Positions 1-6,014 of a DNA stretch of 9,229 nt are shown one piece after another. This DNA comes from Bacteroidales bacterium (GTDB lineage Bacteria; Bacteroidota; Bacteroidia; Bacteroidales; Lentimicrobiaceae), in assembly GCA_022837485.1 (NCBI GenBank), contig JALHHH010000080.1, positions 1 to 9,229 on the forward strand, given 5' to 3'. Every line of letters begins with the position of its first letter. Positions within the stretch are counted from its first letter, which is position 1. The notes under the pieces are model-generated. The model did not search any database. It was given only the letters and a program-made list of their open reading frames with translations, and was not told the origin of the DNA. Position numbers and translations under genes: made by a program.

Positions 1-1
1 A

Positions 2-1783
2 AATGACAACTGCGGAACGCCAACCGTTGCATGGGTCAGTGATGGAACGCCTACTACGGTTGGCTGCCTGGAAACAATCGTAAGAATTTACAGTGTTACA
101 GATGCTTGCGGCAACAGCATCAATGTAACGCAGAACCTTATCCGCACCGTGGATACTGAAGATCCAACGGCCAGCAATCCTGCAGATATCATATTAACAG
201 GCTGCAACGGCACTTTCCCGCTTCCTGATATCACCGTTGTTACCGATGAAGCCGACAATTGCGGTACGCCTACCGTTACCTGGCTTGAAGATGGGCCACC
301 ATCGTTAATTGACTGCACTGAAACGACCATCCGCACCTATCGTGTGACGGATGACTGCGGAAATTACATTGATGTACAGCAAACCCTGCAGCGTAGGGTG
401 GATGATATTGATCCGGAGATTACATGCCCTGGAGATCAAACCGTCACCGTCAACTCCGGCAATGTCTATATCCACTCCGGCACCGGCTGGGATGCCACCG
501 CTACCGATAACTGCTCCGGCACAGTAACGCTGGAGGCTCAGCTTTCCGGAGTAACAACCACAGGCCCCCACACCACCCTCAACGGCGTAACCTTCAACCA
601 GGGCCTTACCACCGTTACCTGGACCGCCACCGATGCCTGCGGAAATGAAGCTACCTGTGAATTTGATGTTCAGGTGGATGGAGAAGCGGATATTTCGGTG
701 GTGAAGACGGTTTCCCCGGTTGGGGCTATTACTGCCGGACAAAATATTACCTATACCCTTGTGGTGACCAACAATGGGCCGGCGGTGGCACCCGAGGTTA
801 CATTGCTGGATAATATGCCCGCGCAGGTTGTCGGACCCACATCCTGGACATTAAATGGTGTTGCGCAGGCAGGCGTATGGCCGGAATCCTGGATATTTAC
901 CAATATGGCGGTGGGGGTCCCCGGACAGCAAACCATTGTCATTACCGGAAAAGTCAGTTGCGACATCGCTAACCTGGTTATCAATACGGCGAATGTCCTT
1001 CTTTCTCTTCCTTTCATAGACCCAAATCTGAGCAACAACAGTTCAATAGTTACAAACAGCATTGTTGATCCTGTTGCCGTTTCAGGTATTGTAACCGATG
1101 GAGATTGCGAATCCAACGGCGCCATAAACATCACCGTTACCGGCGGCACCCCGCCTTATACCTATGCATGGACAGGCCCGGCTGGCTTTACCAGCACTGA
1201 TGAAGACCTTACCGGCCTTGTTTCCGGCACCTATACCGTATTGGTAACCGATGCCAATGGTTGCGAGGCTACCGGTAGCTGGACCGTGACCAGCGAGGAT
1301 ACCGCCCCCCCGACCTTTACCGCCCCCGGACCGTTTGATTTCTGCGTTTCGGGAATTTTCTCCGCGGTTTATGACGGAGTGATCGGCCCTGATTCTGATA
1401 TAGTCCCGGAAGATATATACCTGCCGCTTTTCCCGCCGGGCTGGACCAGGCCTGACTGGTACATAATAGAAGCAGGAAGCACCGTGCTTGACATTGACCC
1501 TGCCTCTCTTAACGACAATTGCTGCGATACTGATGATCTCGAAATAAGCTGGACAATTACTTTCAGCACCGGAGAACCTTCCATTACCGGCACCGGTCAA
1601 CCTTCAACCTACGATCCGGATTCAAATGGCTCGCCAGATCCGATCAAACTGTGGGGCACGCCTGCTAATGTAAATGTGACCCATACCATTGCGTACATGG
1701 TTACCGATTGTAACGGCAATGTAGCCGCCACCGTTTCCGTAAATATCCTGATCCGGCCAAGGCCCGAAGTGGATAAACAGTAA
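2..1783 (+). CDS. Large modular surface protein, 3' part (Ig/HYR-like repeats, HYR, DUF11, SprB repeat)
   Basis: The frame is open from the left edge and stops with TAA at 1781-1783, giving 593 visible residues; the real start lies upstream. The GTG at 149 is internal, because the same repeat module continues in frame before it. Visible modules in order: two tandem 83-residue Ig/HYR-like units starting DNCGTPTV; an HYR-like module at about residues 137-228 (DPEITCPG ... VTWTATDACGN); a DUF11-like module at about 230-358 (ISVVKTVSP, YTLVVTNNGP); a SprB-type repeat at about 360-433 (GGTPPYTYAWTGP, GTYTVLVTDANGC); and a C-terminal module of about 160 residues with DNCC and VTDCNGN. These families occur in Bacteroidota adhesins and gliding-motility-type proteins exported to the cell surface. 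The protein ends LIRPRPEVDKQ, with no recognisable type IX secretion sorting domain. Precise function is unknown; a structural or adhesive role is inferred. Confidence 0.94.
   Translation, partial: NDNCGTPTVAWVSDGTPTTVGCLETIVRIYSVTDACGNSINVTQNLIRTVDTEDPTASNPADIILTGCNGTFPLPDITVVTDEADNCGTPTVTWLEDGPPSLIDCTETTIRTYRVTDDCGNYIDVQQTLQRRVDDIDPEITCPGDQTVTVNSGNVYIHSGTGWDATATDNCSGTVTLEAQLSGVTTTGPHTTLNGVTFNQGLTTVTWTATDACGNEATCEFDVQVDGEADISVVKTVSPVGAITAGQNITYTLVVTNNGPAVAPEVTLLDNMPAQVVGPTSWTLNGVAQAGVWPESWIFTNMAVGVPGQQTIVITGKVSCDIANLVINTANVLLSLPFIDPNLSNNSSIVTNSIVDPVAVSGIVTDGDCESNGAINITVTGGTPPYTYAWTGPAGFTSTDEDLTGLVSGTYTVLVTDANGCEATGSWTVTSEDTAPPTFTAPGPFDFCVSGIFSAVYDGVIGPDSDIVPEDIYLPLFPPGWTRPDWYIIEAGSTVLDIDPASLNDNCCDTDDLEISWTITFSTGEPSITGTGQPSTYDPDSNGSPDPIKLWGTPANVNVTHTIAYMVTDCNGNVAATVSVNILIRPRPEVDKQ
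5..409 (+). repeat. Tandem 249-bp (83-aa) Ig/HYR-like coding repeat
   Basis: DNCGTPTV is encoded at 5 and again at 254, exactly 249 bp apart. Both copies continue through a TYR/IYSVTD(A/D)CGN segment to a D(T/I)(E/D)P junction that opens the next module. The array probably extends upstream of the window. Its phase keeps the reading frame, so units can be gained or lost without a frameshift. Confidence 0.8.
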
Positions 1784-1867
1784 TTAACATATTGACAATG
1801 AGACTGAAACAGAAAATAAGCACAAAAGAATACAAGGCAAGTAAATACCTGCCCTGCACCACGATAT

Positions 1868-1924
1868 TTCCGGCCTTACCAACATCATTGTTCTCCCACA
1901 ACGACAGGGCCGGCCGGAATTTTT
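1868..1924 (+). terminator. Possible Rho-independent terminator after the first gene
   Basis: TTCCGGCC (1868-1875) is perfectly complementary to GGCCGGAA (1912-1919), and five T residues follow at 1920-1924. The 36-nt loop holds a small inner stem, TTGT (1888-1891) with ACAA (1898-1901). It lies 85 bp after the stop codon at 1783. The long loop makes it weaker than a classic terminator, but it is the best candidate in this spacer. Confidence 0.4.
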
Positions 1925-2116
1925 GCCCCCAATACAAAACAAAGTTCCACCAAAATCCCTGCCTATGAGAAAGGAAACCTGAAGATGACCCCGGTAAAGG
2001 GTAAAACAAACAAAAGTTTAACAAAACAAAACACCGTCCGACATGGACAAAACACAACAAACAAACCTTTTAATTTTTCAAAACAATCTGATTACAAACT
2101 TTTAAAACTTAAAACA
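1925..2116 (+). promoter_or_regulatory. A/C-rich leader upstream of the 358-aa exported protein gene
   Basis: This spacer holds no gene. From about 1990 it is very rich in A and C and poor in G, with runs of the ACAAAACA type, and it ends AAAACTTAAAACA directly before the ATG at 2117. There is no Shine-Dalgarno sequence, as is usual in Bacteroidota, where A-rich unstructured leaders favour initiation. A TAATTTTT at about 2070 resembles the Bacteroidota -7 element (TAnnTTTG) in seven of its eight positions counting the two free ones, but I see no matching -33 TTG, so no promoter is placed. Confidence 0.35.
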
Positions 2117-3193
2117 ATGAAAAAGCAACTTTTTATTTTATTAATACTGGGCATTATGACCAGTACAAGTCAAGTCTTCGCTCAAGGTGCAATCGGAGGA
2201 TCTGCTCCACAAGCCATAACCTGTCCTACTAATAATCCATTAGCTCCTGTCGCTGGTATTCCTTATATATACTCAGCAGACGTATCTCCATTAGGCGGTA
2301 GTGCAACGTGGTTTGCAACAACTGATGAAAATTTCATTACAGAAGGAGCCATTCAACCGGTTGCCAACCAGGAACCTGTCAATGGCAATTACGTGCAGGC
2401 AGCAACTAATTATCAGACAGCTGCAACAGTCTCAGAAAATCCAACCCAAACTTCTATCACATGGGGTGGCACTGGATTTGATGGATTATCAGCTAATGGT
2501 CCTGCAGATCCAGCAGAGCTTTTTGTTGTAGTAAGTTACGAGTCTGCTACTTGTGCAAATAATTTAAAGGTATTTCCTATACGACCCATCAATGCATTTA
2601 CTGTAGATATCCGTAACTGGGATCCCGCTAACACTGCTGTATCTGATTATGGTGATATTGAGACACAGTGTTTTGATGATGTGCAGGAAGCCGTTTATAA
2701 TCCCACGACCCAATTAGTGGATTACGATTTTGGCACTAATGTCCAATACTTTGAAGTTATTGCGGCTAATTTTACCGATTATTTCACTCCTACATTCCAA
2801 ATTTCTGGAGTTCTCGCAAACCAAACAGCCCTTGTTGAATGGGGCTATACAAATGGTACATATCCAAATACAATTGGAACAATAACTGGTGATGGAACTA
2901 CTCAAACTGTTGGGACAATTGCCCAAGTTGATGTTGATCCCTCTGTTATATCCACTGCAAATGGTGTATCAATTTATGTAAGGGTAACTATTTCAAACAA
3001 TGATTACGAAGGACTAGCAATATCAACAATAACATTAGCAGTCGATGCTGTAAATGCAGCTGGACAGGATGATGTTGCAACTGATTGTACTGTTAATCCA
3101 GCTTTTGCTGATGCTGCAGTCCAGACACTTGATCCAAGGCCAACTGTTACAGCAGTTACACCAACACCGTTTAATGGACAAGTTACTCCATAA
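2117..3193 (+). CDS. Exported 358-aa protein, unrecognised family
   Basis: I do not recognise a named family. ATG 2117 is chosen because it starts a clear signal peptide (MKKQLFILLILGIM ... SQVFA, likely cut before Q23). The upstream in-frame ATG at 1985 would add 44 K/N/T-rich residues encoded by the A-rich leader and bury that signal. The mature protein looks all-beta, with four cysteines (36, 146, 185, 324). Its first part has a pattern also seen in the last gene: Cys36, GGSATW (60-65), TSITW (112-116), then FVVVSYESATC (136-146). It ends DPRP followed by a 17-residue tail, with no type IX sorting domain. GC is about 40% in the sampled lines, well below the neighbours, and T/A-ending codons dominate (GCT, ACT, GTT, GCA). 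This could mean foreign origin or translational selection on an abundant protein. A surface or periplasmic structural role is inferred from context only. Confidence 0.9.
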   Translation: MKKQLFILLILGIMTSTSQVFAQGAIGGSAPQAITCPTNNPLAPVAGIPYIYSADVSPLGGSATWFATTDENFITEGAIQPVANQEPVNGNYVQAATNYQTAATVSENPTQTSITWGGTGFDGLSANGPADPAELFVVVSYESATCANNLKVFPIRPINAFTVDIRNWDPANTAVSDYGDIETQCFDDVQEAVYNPTTQLVDYDFGTNVQYFEVIAANFTDYFTPTFQISGVLANQTALVEWGYTNGTYPNTIGTITGDGTTQTVGTIAQVDVDPSVISTANGVSIYVRVTISNNDYEGLAISTITLAVDAVNAAGQDDVATDCTVNPAFADAAVQTLDPRPTVTAVTPTPFNGQVTP

Positions 3194-3283
3194 ACATGGT
3201 ATAACTTAAAGTTGCTTTTTCATCCCAACACTTTCCGGCGGGTACCTTTCGGGGTGCCGGCCGGGGAGGGCGAGGGAGGAAAA
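3194..3283 (+). other. Spacer after the 358-aa gene with an imperfect GC hairpin
   Basis: CCGGC (3235-3239) pairs with GCCGG (3256-3260), and ACC (3244-3246) with GGT (3253-3255), leaving a four-base bulge and a TTTCGG loop. A purine-rich stretch follows instead of a T run, so this is not a standard terminator. A weak AACT/AGTT stem followed by five T lies at 3203-3220. Either could end the transcript; neither is convincing. Confidence 0.3.
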
Positions 3284-3332
3284 GGATTTCGGATTGCGGA
3301 TTTCGGATTTCGGATTGAGAGATTCGGATATG
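3284..3332 (+). repeat. Iterated heptamer array, consensus GGATTTC
   Basis: Seven consecutive 7-bp units can be laid out without gaps: three are exactly GGATTTC, two are GGATTGC and GGATTGA, and the last two (GAGATTC, GGATATG) are degenerate. I recall similar GGATTTC-type iterations from intergenic regions of Bacteroidota. The organisation resembles the heptamer STRR repeats described in cyanobacteria. It is not coding. Confidence 0.85.
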
Positions 3333-3408
3333 TGATTTCAGGTTTTAATAGAATTTGACAATCCGGGATGCATGGAAACATGCCTGACGATGCGAGAATG
3401 AAGTGTAA

Positions 3409-3480
3409 ATGTGATGTGATAATGTGGTAATGAGCTAATGTGATAATGTGATAATGAAATATTGGAGCATTGGAGCATTG
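3409..3480 (+). repeat. Iterated octamer array, TGATAATG grading into GAGCATTG
   Basis: Nine consecutive 8-bp units fit without gaps. Three are exactly TGATAATG (3417, 3441, 3449), with TGGTAATG and AGCTAATG between them. The register then runs through AAATATTG into two exact GAGCATTG units (3465, 3473). Almost every unit ends in ATTG or AATG, so two octamer families share one phase. Confidence 0.85.
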
Positions 3481-3935
3481 GACATAGAACGTAAGAGAGG
3501 ATGCAGGCAGTGGGTTTAGGAAAAGGGCAGGTGGATTGGCGTAGTTGAGGCATTGTCACAGATTTTATAACGCATAGTTAAGATGGATAAAGGCAGAAGG
3601 AGTTGGAAGTGTTACAGGCTTACCGGGCCATATGGTTCCGTGGCAGGTTACAAACCCTGCCGGGGACGGGCGACCGGGGATGGCTTGTGCATCCGCATCG
3701 CACTGCGAAGGAAAGGCTAAGTATGGACAATATCTTATGGCTGAAAAAGCTGCACGATCCGGACCCGGCGATCATCGGGAGCGGAAGCGGAGCCTTCGGT
3801 CTGCCTGCTCATGAAAAGCATCCCGGAAACGGGAAAACAGAAGCAGCAAAAAGATGCCATACCTGCGCCGTCTTAACCGCCCGCATTTACACGGATTGAC
3901 CTTCCCGCCTGAAGCGTGAACCCCGTTGGTTCCGT

Positions 3936-3983
3936 TTGTAAGGCTTACAATAGTGAGAGAGAAAGCCGGAAAGGGTTTCCGGC
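3936..3983 (+). other. Two adjacent perfect hairpins with 3-nt loops
   Basis: TTGTAA-GGC-TTACAA (3936-3950, a 15-bp palindrome with one central base) is followed 14 bp later by GCCGGAAA-GGG-TTTCCGGC (3965-3983, eight perfect base pairs). The second stem is the most stable small hairpin in the spacer. No T tract follows, so a terminator is unlikely. Direction and function are unknown. Confidence 0.6.
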
Positions 3984-4236
3984 AGTGGTAGAACGAAAAC
4001 GGATTTAATCGTGGAATTCCAGGAACATAAAGCCTATGAAGCATAAGGTGAATGTCCGGATTTTATACAGCCCCCCGTGTAAGGGCGGATGCAGCGCATC
4101 CATACAGTCGCGGGACGGCACCGGCCATACCCGACAGCGTCGAAAGCGAAATGCTACAGGAATAACAGATCCGTAAGCAGAGGTGTCACGGCCATACCGG
4201 CCGGAATACATCGGTACTTACCACCCGCACGGAACC

Positions 4237-4377
4237 CATTGTCCACAAAGAGTGAACGACAATGAAACGAGCTTTTGGTATGAGCCAATACATTCCCGAA
4301 AGGGTATTGCCAGGAAGCGGAGCAATATGCTTTAACAGCGTATAGTCCGGCCCGGGCTTACTGCGGCATTGCCGCGG
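4237..4377 (+). other. Cluster of stem-loops, two with extended stems
   Basis: CATTGTC (4237-4243) pairs with GACAATG (4258-4264), with an inner CAC/GTG stem. CAATAC (4286-4291) pairs with GTATTG (4304-4309) around a CC-GAAA-GG tip, which is a GNRA tetraloop. CTGCGGC-ATT-GCCGCGG (4361-4377) forms seven pairs including one G-T. AGCA-ATA-TGCT (4321-4331) lies between them. Stems of this kind in series are the main reason to consider a folded RNA here. Confidence 0.45.
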
Positions 4378-4537
4378 AATGGGCACATTTTGTACACCAT
4401 ATAATACTACGTATATGGAAAAAACCATAAACCATTACAGGGGGCAGGCGCAATGGGTGTGTCATGCTGCAAGAGGTATGCCTCCCCCTGCAACACCAAC
4501 AGGAGACCGGAGAGGAGGCCGACGCCCGATGCGAGTT

Positions 4538-4689
4538 GGGACGAAGGAAATTCCTCCCGGCTCCCCCCGGTGGGGGTTTCACGGGTTTTTCTATTTGGAT
4601 TTCAATGAGCCGGGATGGTTGATTGGAACATTTGTCCTCAATGTTACTTCGTCAGGGACGAAGGACGATGAAAAGGGACGAAGGACGAT
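4538..4689 (+). repeat. GGGACGAAGGA repeats and a small palindrome
   Basis: GGGACGAAGGA occurs at 4538, 4655 and 4675. The last two are part of an exact 16-bp duplication, AGGGACGAAGGACGAT (4654-4669 and 4674-4689). CTTCGTC-AGG-GACGAAG (4648-4664) is a perfect 7-bp inverted repeat built on the first of these two. This is another member of the short iterated families in the spacers. Confidence 0.7.
4563..4590 (+). terminator. Weak hairpin plus T-run, possible terminator
   Basis: CCCCC (4563-4567) pairs with GGGGG (4572-4576) around a CGGT loop. TTTCACGGG and then five T (4586-4590) follow. The T run starts nine bases after the stem, so intrinsic termination is doubtful. If the stretch before it is transcribed, this is a candidate 3' end. 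Confidence 0.25.
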
Positions 4690-4706
4690 TGCTCCGGAGT
4701 CGGTGC

Positions 4707-4727
4707 TTTTCAACGCAGGGGACAAGG
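4707..4727 (+). repeat. Dispersed repeat: TTTTCAA, 7 bases, GACAAGG (copy 1)
   Basis: TTTTCAACGCA, three bases, then GACAAGG. The same elements with identical spacing recur at 5643-5663 and, with a different middle, at 5719-5739. A related GATTGGAACATT lies 87 bp upstream at 4620. The copies flank the 228-aa gene on both sides. Confidence 0.7.
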
Positions 4728-4733
4728 CAATGG

Positions 4734-4803
4734 AGAGAATGAATAGTGAATAGTGAATAATGAATAGTGAATAATGAATAATGAATGATGAGGAGTGAAA
4801 GAG
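4734..4803 (+). repeat. Iterated heptamer array, GAATAGT/GAATAAT
   Basis: Six exact units of GAATAGT or GAATAAT run from 4741 to 4782, followed by GAATGAT, GAGGAGT and GAAAGAG. AGAGAAT directly before 4741 is a degenerate unit. A shorter relative (TTGAATATTGAATGAATAGT) occurs at about 5775-5794, after the 228-aa gene. This period-7 array is distinct from the GGATTTC array. Confidence 0.85.
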
Positions 4804-4925
4804 GAGAGAGAGAAAGGCAAAAAGCAGTGGAACGGAGTGAAATGCTCCCGGCAGGTTTTTTCGAATCTGTTGGGTGTGAAAGAAATGGAAGAAGATTAAC
4901 AATCGCGAAAGCTTAAAAAGAACGA

Positions 4926-5612
4926 ATGACCGCATTTAAACACATAGCAAGACTGTTAGCCGTAGCCCTGGTGCTGCTGCTGACCGGTGCATCCGCATCG
5001 GCCCAGTCGCTTACTGTGTTTGCGGGTCAGACGTTTACGTTTAGTGTGGATGTTCAGTTTGCTCAGGAAGAGAACATTACGTATGAAATCTACGACAACT
5101 TCACGGGAATTAATATGGCGGTGGTACCGGGCAATTGTCCGGTTACGTCGGCATTCTTCCCCTCCGGAAATACCGGTTCGTCGGTGGATATTACCTTCCT
5201 GGTACCCGGAATGTATATGGTGAAGGTGGAGGCAGTGAACGACTGCCCGACCAACAACATGAAGTTCTGGCTGGTGGAAGTGCTTCCCGCTCTGCCCACC
5301 GCAAGTCTGGAAGTGAATCCCATGGAGGTGTGCCGCGGCGATACAGCCGATTTGGTTATTACATTCACCGGCGATTTACCATGGAGCTTCGAACTCGAAA
5401 TCAACGATGGAGTCAATCCGCCGGTTACAACAACCTATACCGGGATCAGCGACAACCCATACACTATCGAGATACTCCCGATGAGAACCACTACGTACAG
5501 GGTACTTTGGGTTACCGATGCCAACGGAACCAACATCGATCCGTCGAACAGCGTAACTTTGACCGTGAAACCGAGACCGGATGGCGGACCGATTTATCAG
5601 TACGACCCGTAG
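4926..5612 (+). CDS. Exported 228-aa two-module Ig/PKD-like protein
   Basis: ATG 4926 opens a clear signal peptide (residues 1-26, ending GASASA before Q27). The region upstream is purine-rich (AAAAAGAACGA) without a real Shine-Dalgarno site. Module 1 (about 28-121) is beta-rich and ends with PGMYMVKVEAVNDC (94-107) and NNMKFWLVEVLP, the pattern shared with the other N-termini in this locus. Module 2 (about 122-217) has the Ig/PKD-like signature common in Bacteroidota surface proteins: NPMEVCRGDTADLVITFTG, DLPWSF (150-155), NPYTIEI and TTTYRVLWVTDANG. The protein then ends TVKPRPDGGPIYQYDP, with no type IX secretion domain. Three cysteines (71, 107, 136) are present. The gene stands alone between two repeat-filled spacers. 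Function is unknown; an accessory or capping subunit for the large repeat proteins is an inference. Confidence 0.92.
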   Translation: MTAFKHIARLLAVALVLLLTGASASAQSLTVFAGQTFTFSVDVQFAQEENITYEIYDNFTGINMAVVPGNCPVTSAFFPSGNTGSSVDITFLVPGMYMVKVEAVNDCPTNNMKFWLVEVLPALPTASLEVNPMEVCRGDTADLVITFTGDLPWSFELEINDGVNPPVTTTYTGISDNPYTIEILPMRTTTYRVLWVTDANGTNIDPSNSVTLTVKPRPDGGPIYQYDP

Positions 5613-5642
5613 AAGAAGGGACAATGTGGCCGGAAACATTGG

Positions 5643-5739
5643 TTTTCAACGCATACGACAAGGAGACAAGGGGACGGGGAGACAAGGAGAAAGGAAGAAA
5701 GGTTAATTGGAACATTGGTTTTCAATAAAATGGACAAGG
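5643..5739 (+). repeat. Dispersed repeat: TTTTCAA, 7 bases, GACAAGG (copies 2 and 3)
   Basis: Copy 2 at 5643-5663 matches copy 1 (4707-4727) at every fixed position, TTTTCAACGCA and GACAAGG. Copy 3 at 5719-5739 keeps both ends and the 14-bp spacing but has TAAAATG in the middle. Copies 2 and 3 are each preceded by AACATTGG (at 5635 and 5711). Confidence 0.7.
5662..5701 (+). repeat. Purine-only octamer run (GGAGACAA family)
   Basis: Five 8-bp units: GGAGACAA, GGGGACGG, GGAGACAA, GGAGAAAG, GAAGAAAG. The same register continues into GTTAATTG, GAACATTG, GTTTTCAA up to about 5725. The strong purine bias of the + strand is typical of both spacers around the 228-aa gene. Confidence 0.6.
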
Positions 5740-5811
5740 CGACGAGGAAAAGAGGAAGGGAAGCAGGGAAAGAGTTGAATATTGAATGAATAGTAAAATG
5801 CCCGACAGGAA

Positions 5812-5855
5812 TGTCCTTCTCCTTGAGGAGGAGGTGCCGAGGGCGGTTGAGGTGA
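5812..5855 (+). repeat. REP-like intergenic element
   Basis: CTCC-TTGA-GGAG (5819-5830) is followed by GGTGCCGAGGGCGGTTGAGG. I recall abundant Bacteroidota intergenic elements with this layout, a CTCC...GGAG hairpin followed by GTGCC(C)GAAGGGCGG. This copy looks like a diverged member. That assignment is from memory; the hairpin itself is seen directly. Confidence 0.45.
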
Positions 5856-5923
5856 AGTGATGACAAGAAAAAAGGTCGAATGAAAGGAACCAAAGGCAGA
5901 GGAAAAGAAAATGCTAAAAAAAA

Positions 5924-6013
5924 TCTTTGCGTCCTTGTGCGGGTCTTTCGATCAGGAGATGGGTGAACAGTTGGTTTGAATTTTTACATTTTTTGAATTT
6001 TTGAATTTTTTGG
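5924..6013 (+). repeat. CTTTGCGT-type and TTTTTGAA-type iterations before the giant repeat gene
   Basis: TCTTTGCGTCCTTGTG at 5924-5939, with a third TCTTTCG at 5944, resembles the CTTTGCGT-type iterations common between bacterial genes. At 5975-6012 the sequence becomes T-rich, with TTTGAA at 5975, 5992 and 6000 (spacing 17 and 8). This second run ends two bases before the ATG at 6015, so it forms the immediate leader of the giant gene. No Shine-Dalgarno site is present. Confidence 0.55.
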
Positions 6014-6014
6014 T

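Larger units (their letters stand above)
3600..4600 (+). other. Gene-free, GC-richer stretch with many compact hairpins; nature unknown
   Basis: No convincing gene is seen on either strand in this 1 kb. The short open frames (for example 3603-3899 + and 4413-4753 +) give Arg/Gly/Pro-rich peptides without family resemblance. Unlike the purine-rich iterated DNA around it, this part has mixed composition and many perfect short inverted repeats: 3821-3834 (TCCCG, GAAA loop), 3918-3932, 3936-3950, 3965-3983, 4087-4101, 4132-4142, 4189-4203, 4237-4264, 4286-4309 and 4361-4377. CGGCCATACC occurs twice (4122 and 4189). A structured RNA or a decayed mobile element would fit. I could not match it to a group II intron domain V, RNase P, tmRNA or rRNA. 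Confidence 0.4.

Noticed and set aside
1985..2116. Upstream ATG start for the 358-aa protein
   Set aside because: It adds a 44-residue K/N/T-rich stretch from the A-rich leader ahead of a clear signal peptide starting at 2117.
3284..3480. CRISPR array
   Set aside because: Units are only 7-8 bp, contiguous and without spacers.
3603..3899. 98-aa open frame on + (and the overlapping 3632-3814 frame)
   Set aside because: No signal, no family resemblance, inconsistent composition, and overlap with a second equally long frame and with hairpins.
3600..4450. Group II intron, RNase P, tmRNA or rRNA fragment
   Set aside because: No domain V, no reverse transcriptase motifs, and no conserved RNase P, tmRNA or rRNA motifs were found by reading both strands.
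4379..4753. 124-aa frame with a TATAAT just after its start
   Set aside because: Bacteroidota promoters do not use the TATAAT consensus. The peptide is rich in Arg, Gly and Pro and runs into the GGGACGAA and GAATAGT repeats.
4591..4935. 114-aa frame on the - strand
   Set aside because: Its low-complexity FIIHYSLFIIHYSLF segment is simply the translation of the GAATAGT heptamer array.
5135..5728. 197-aa frame on +
   Set aside because: It overlaps the 228-aa gene in another frame, then continues into purine-rich repeats; no signal or domain.
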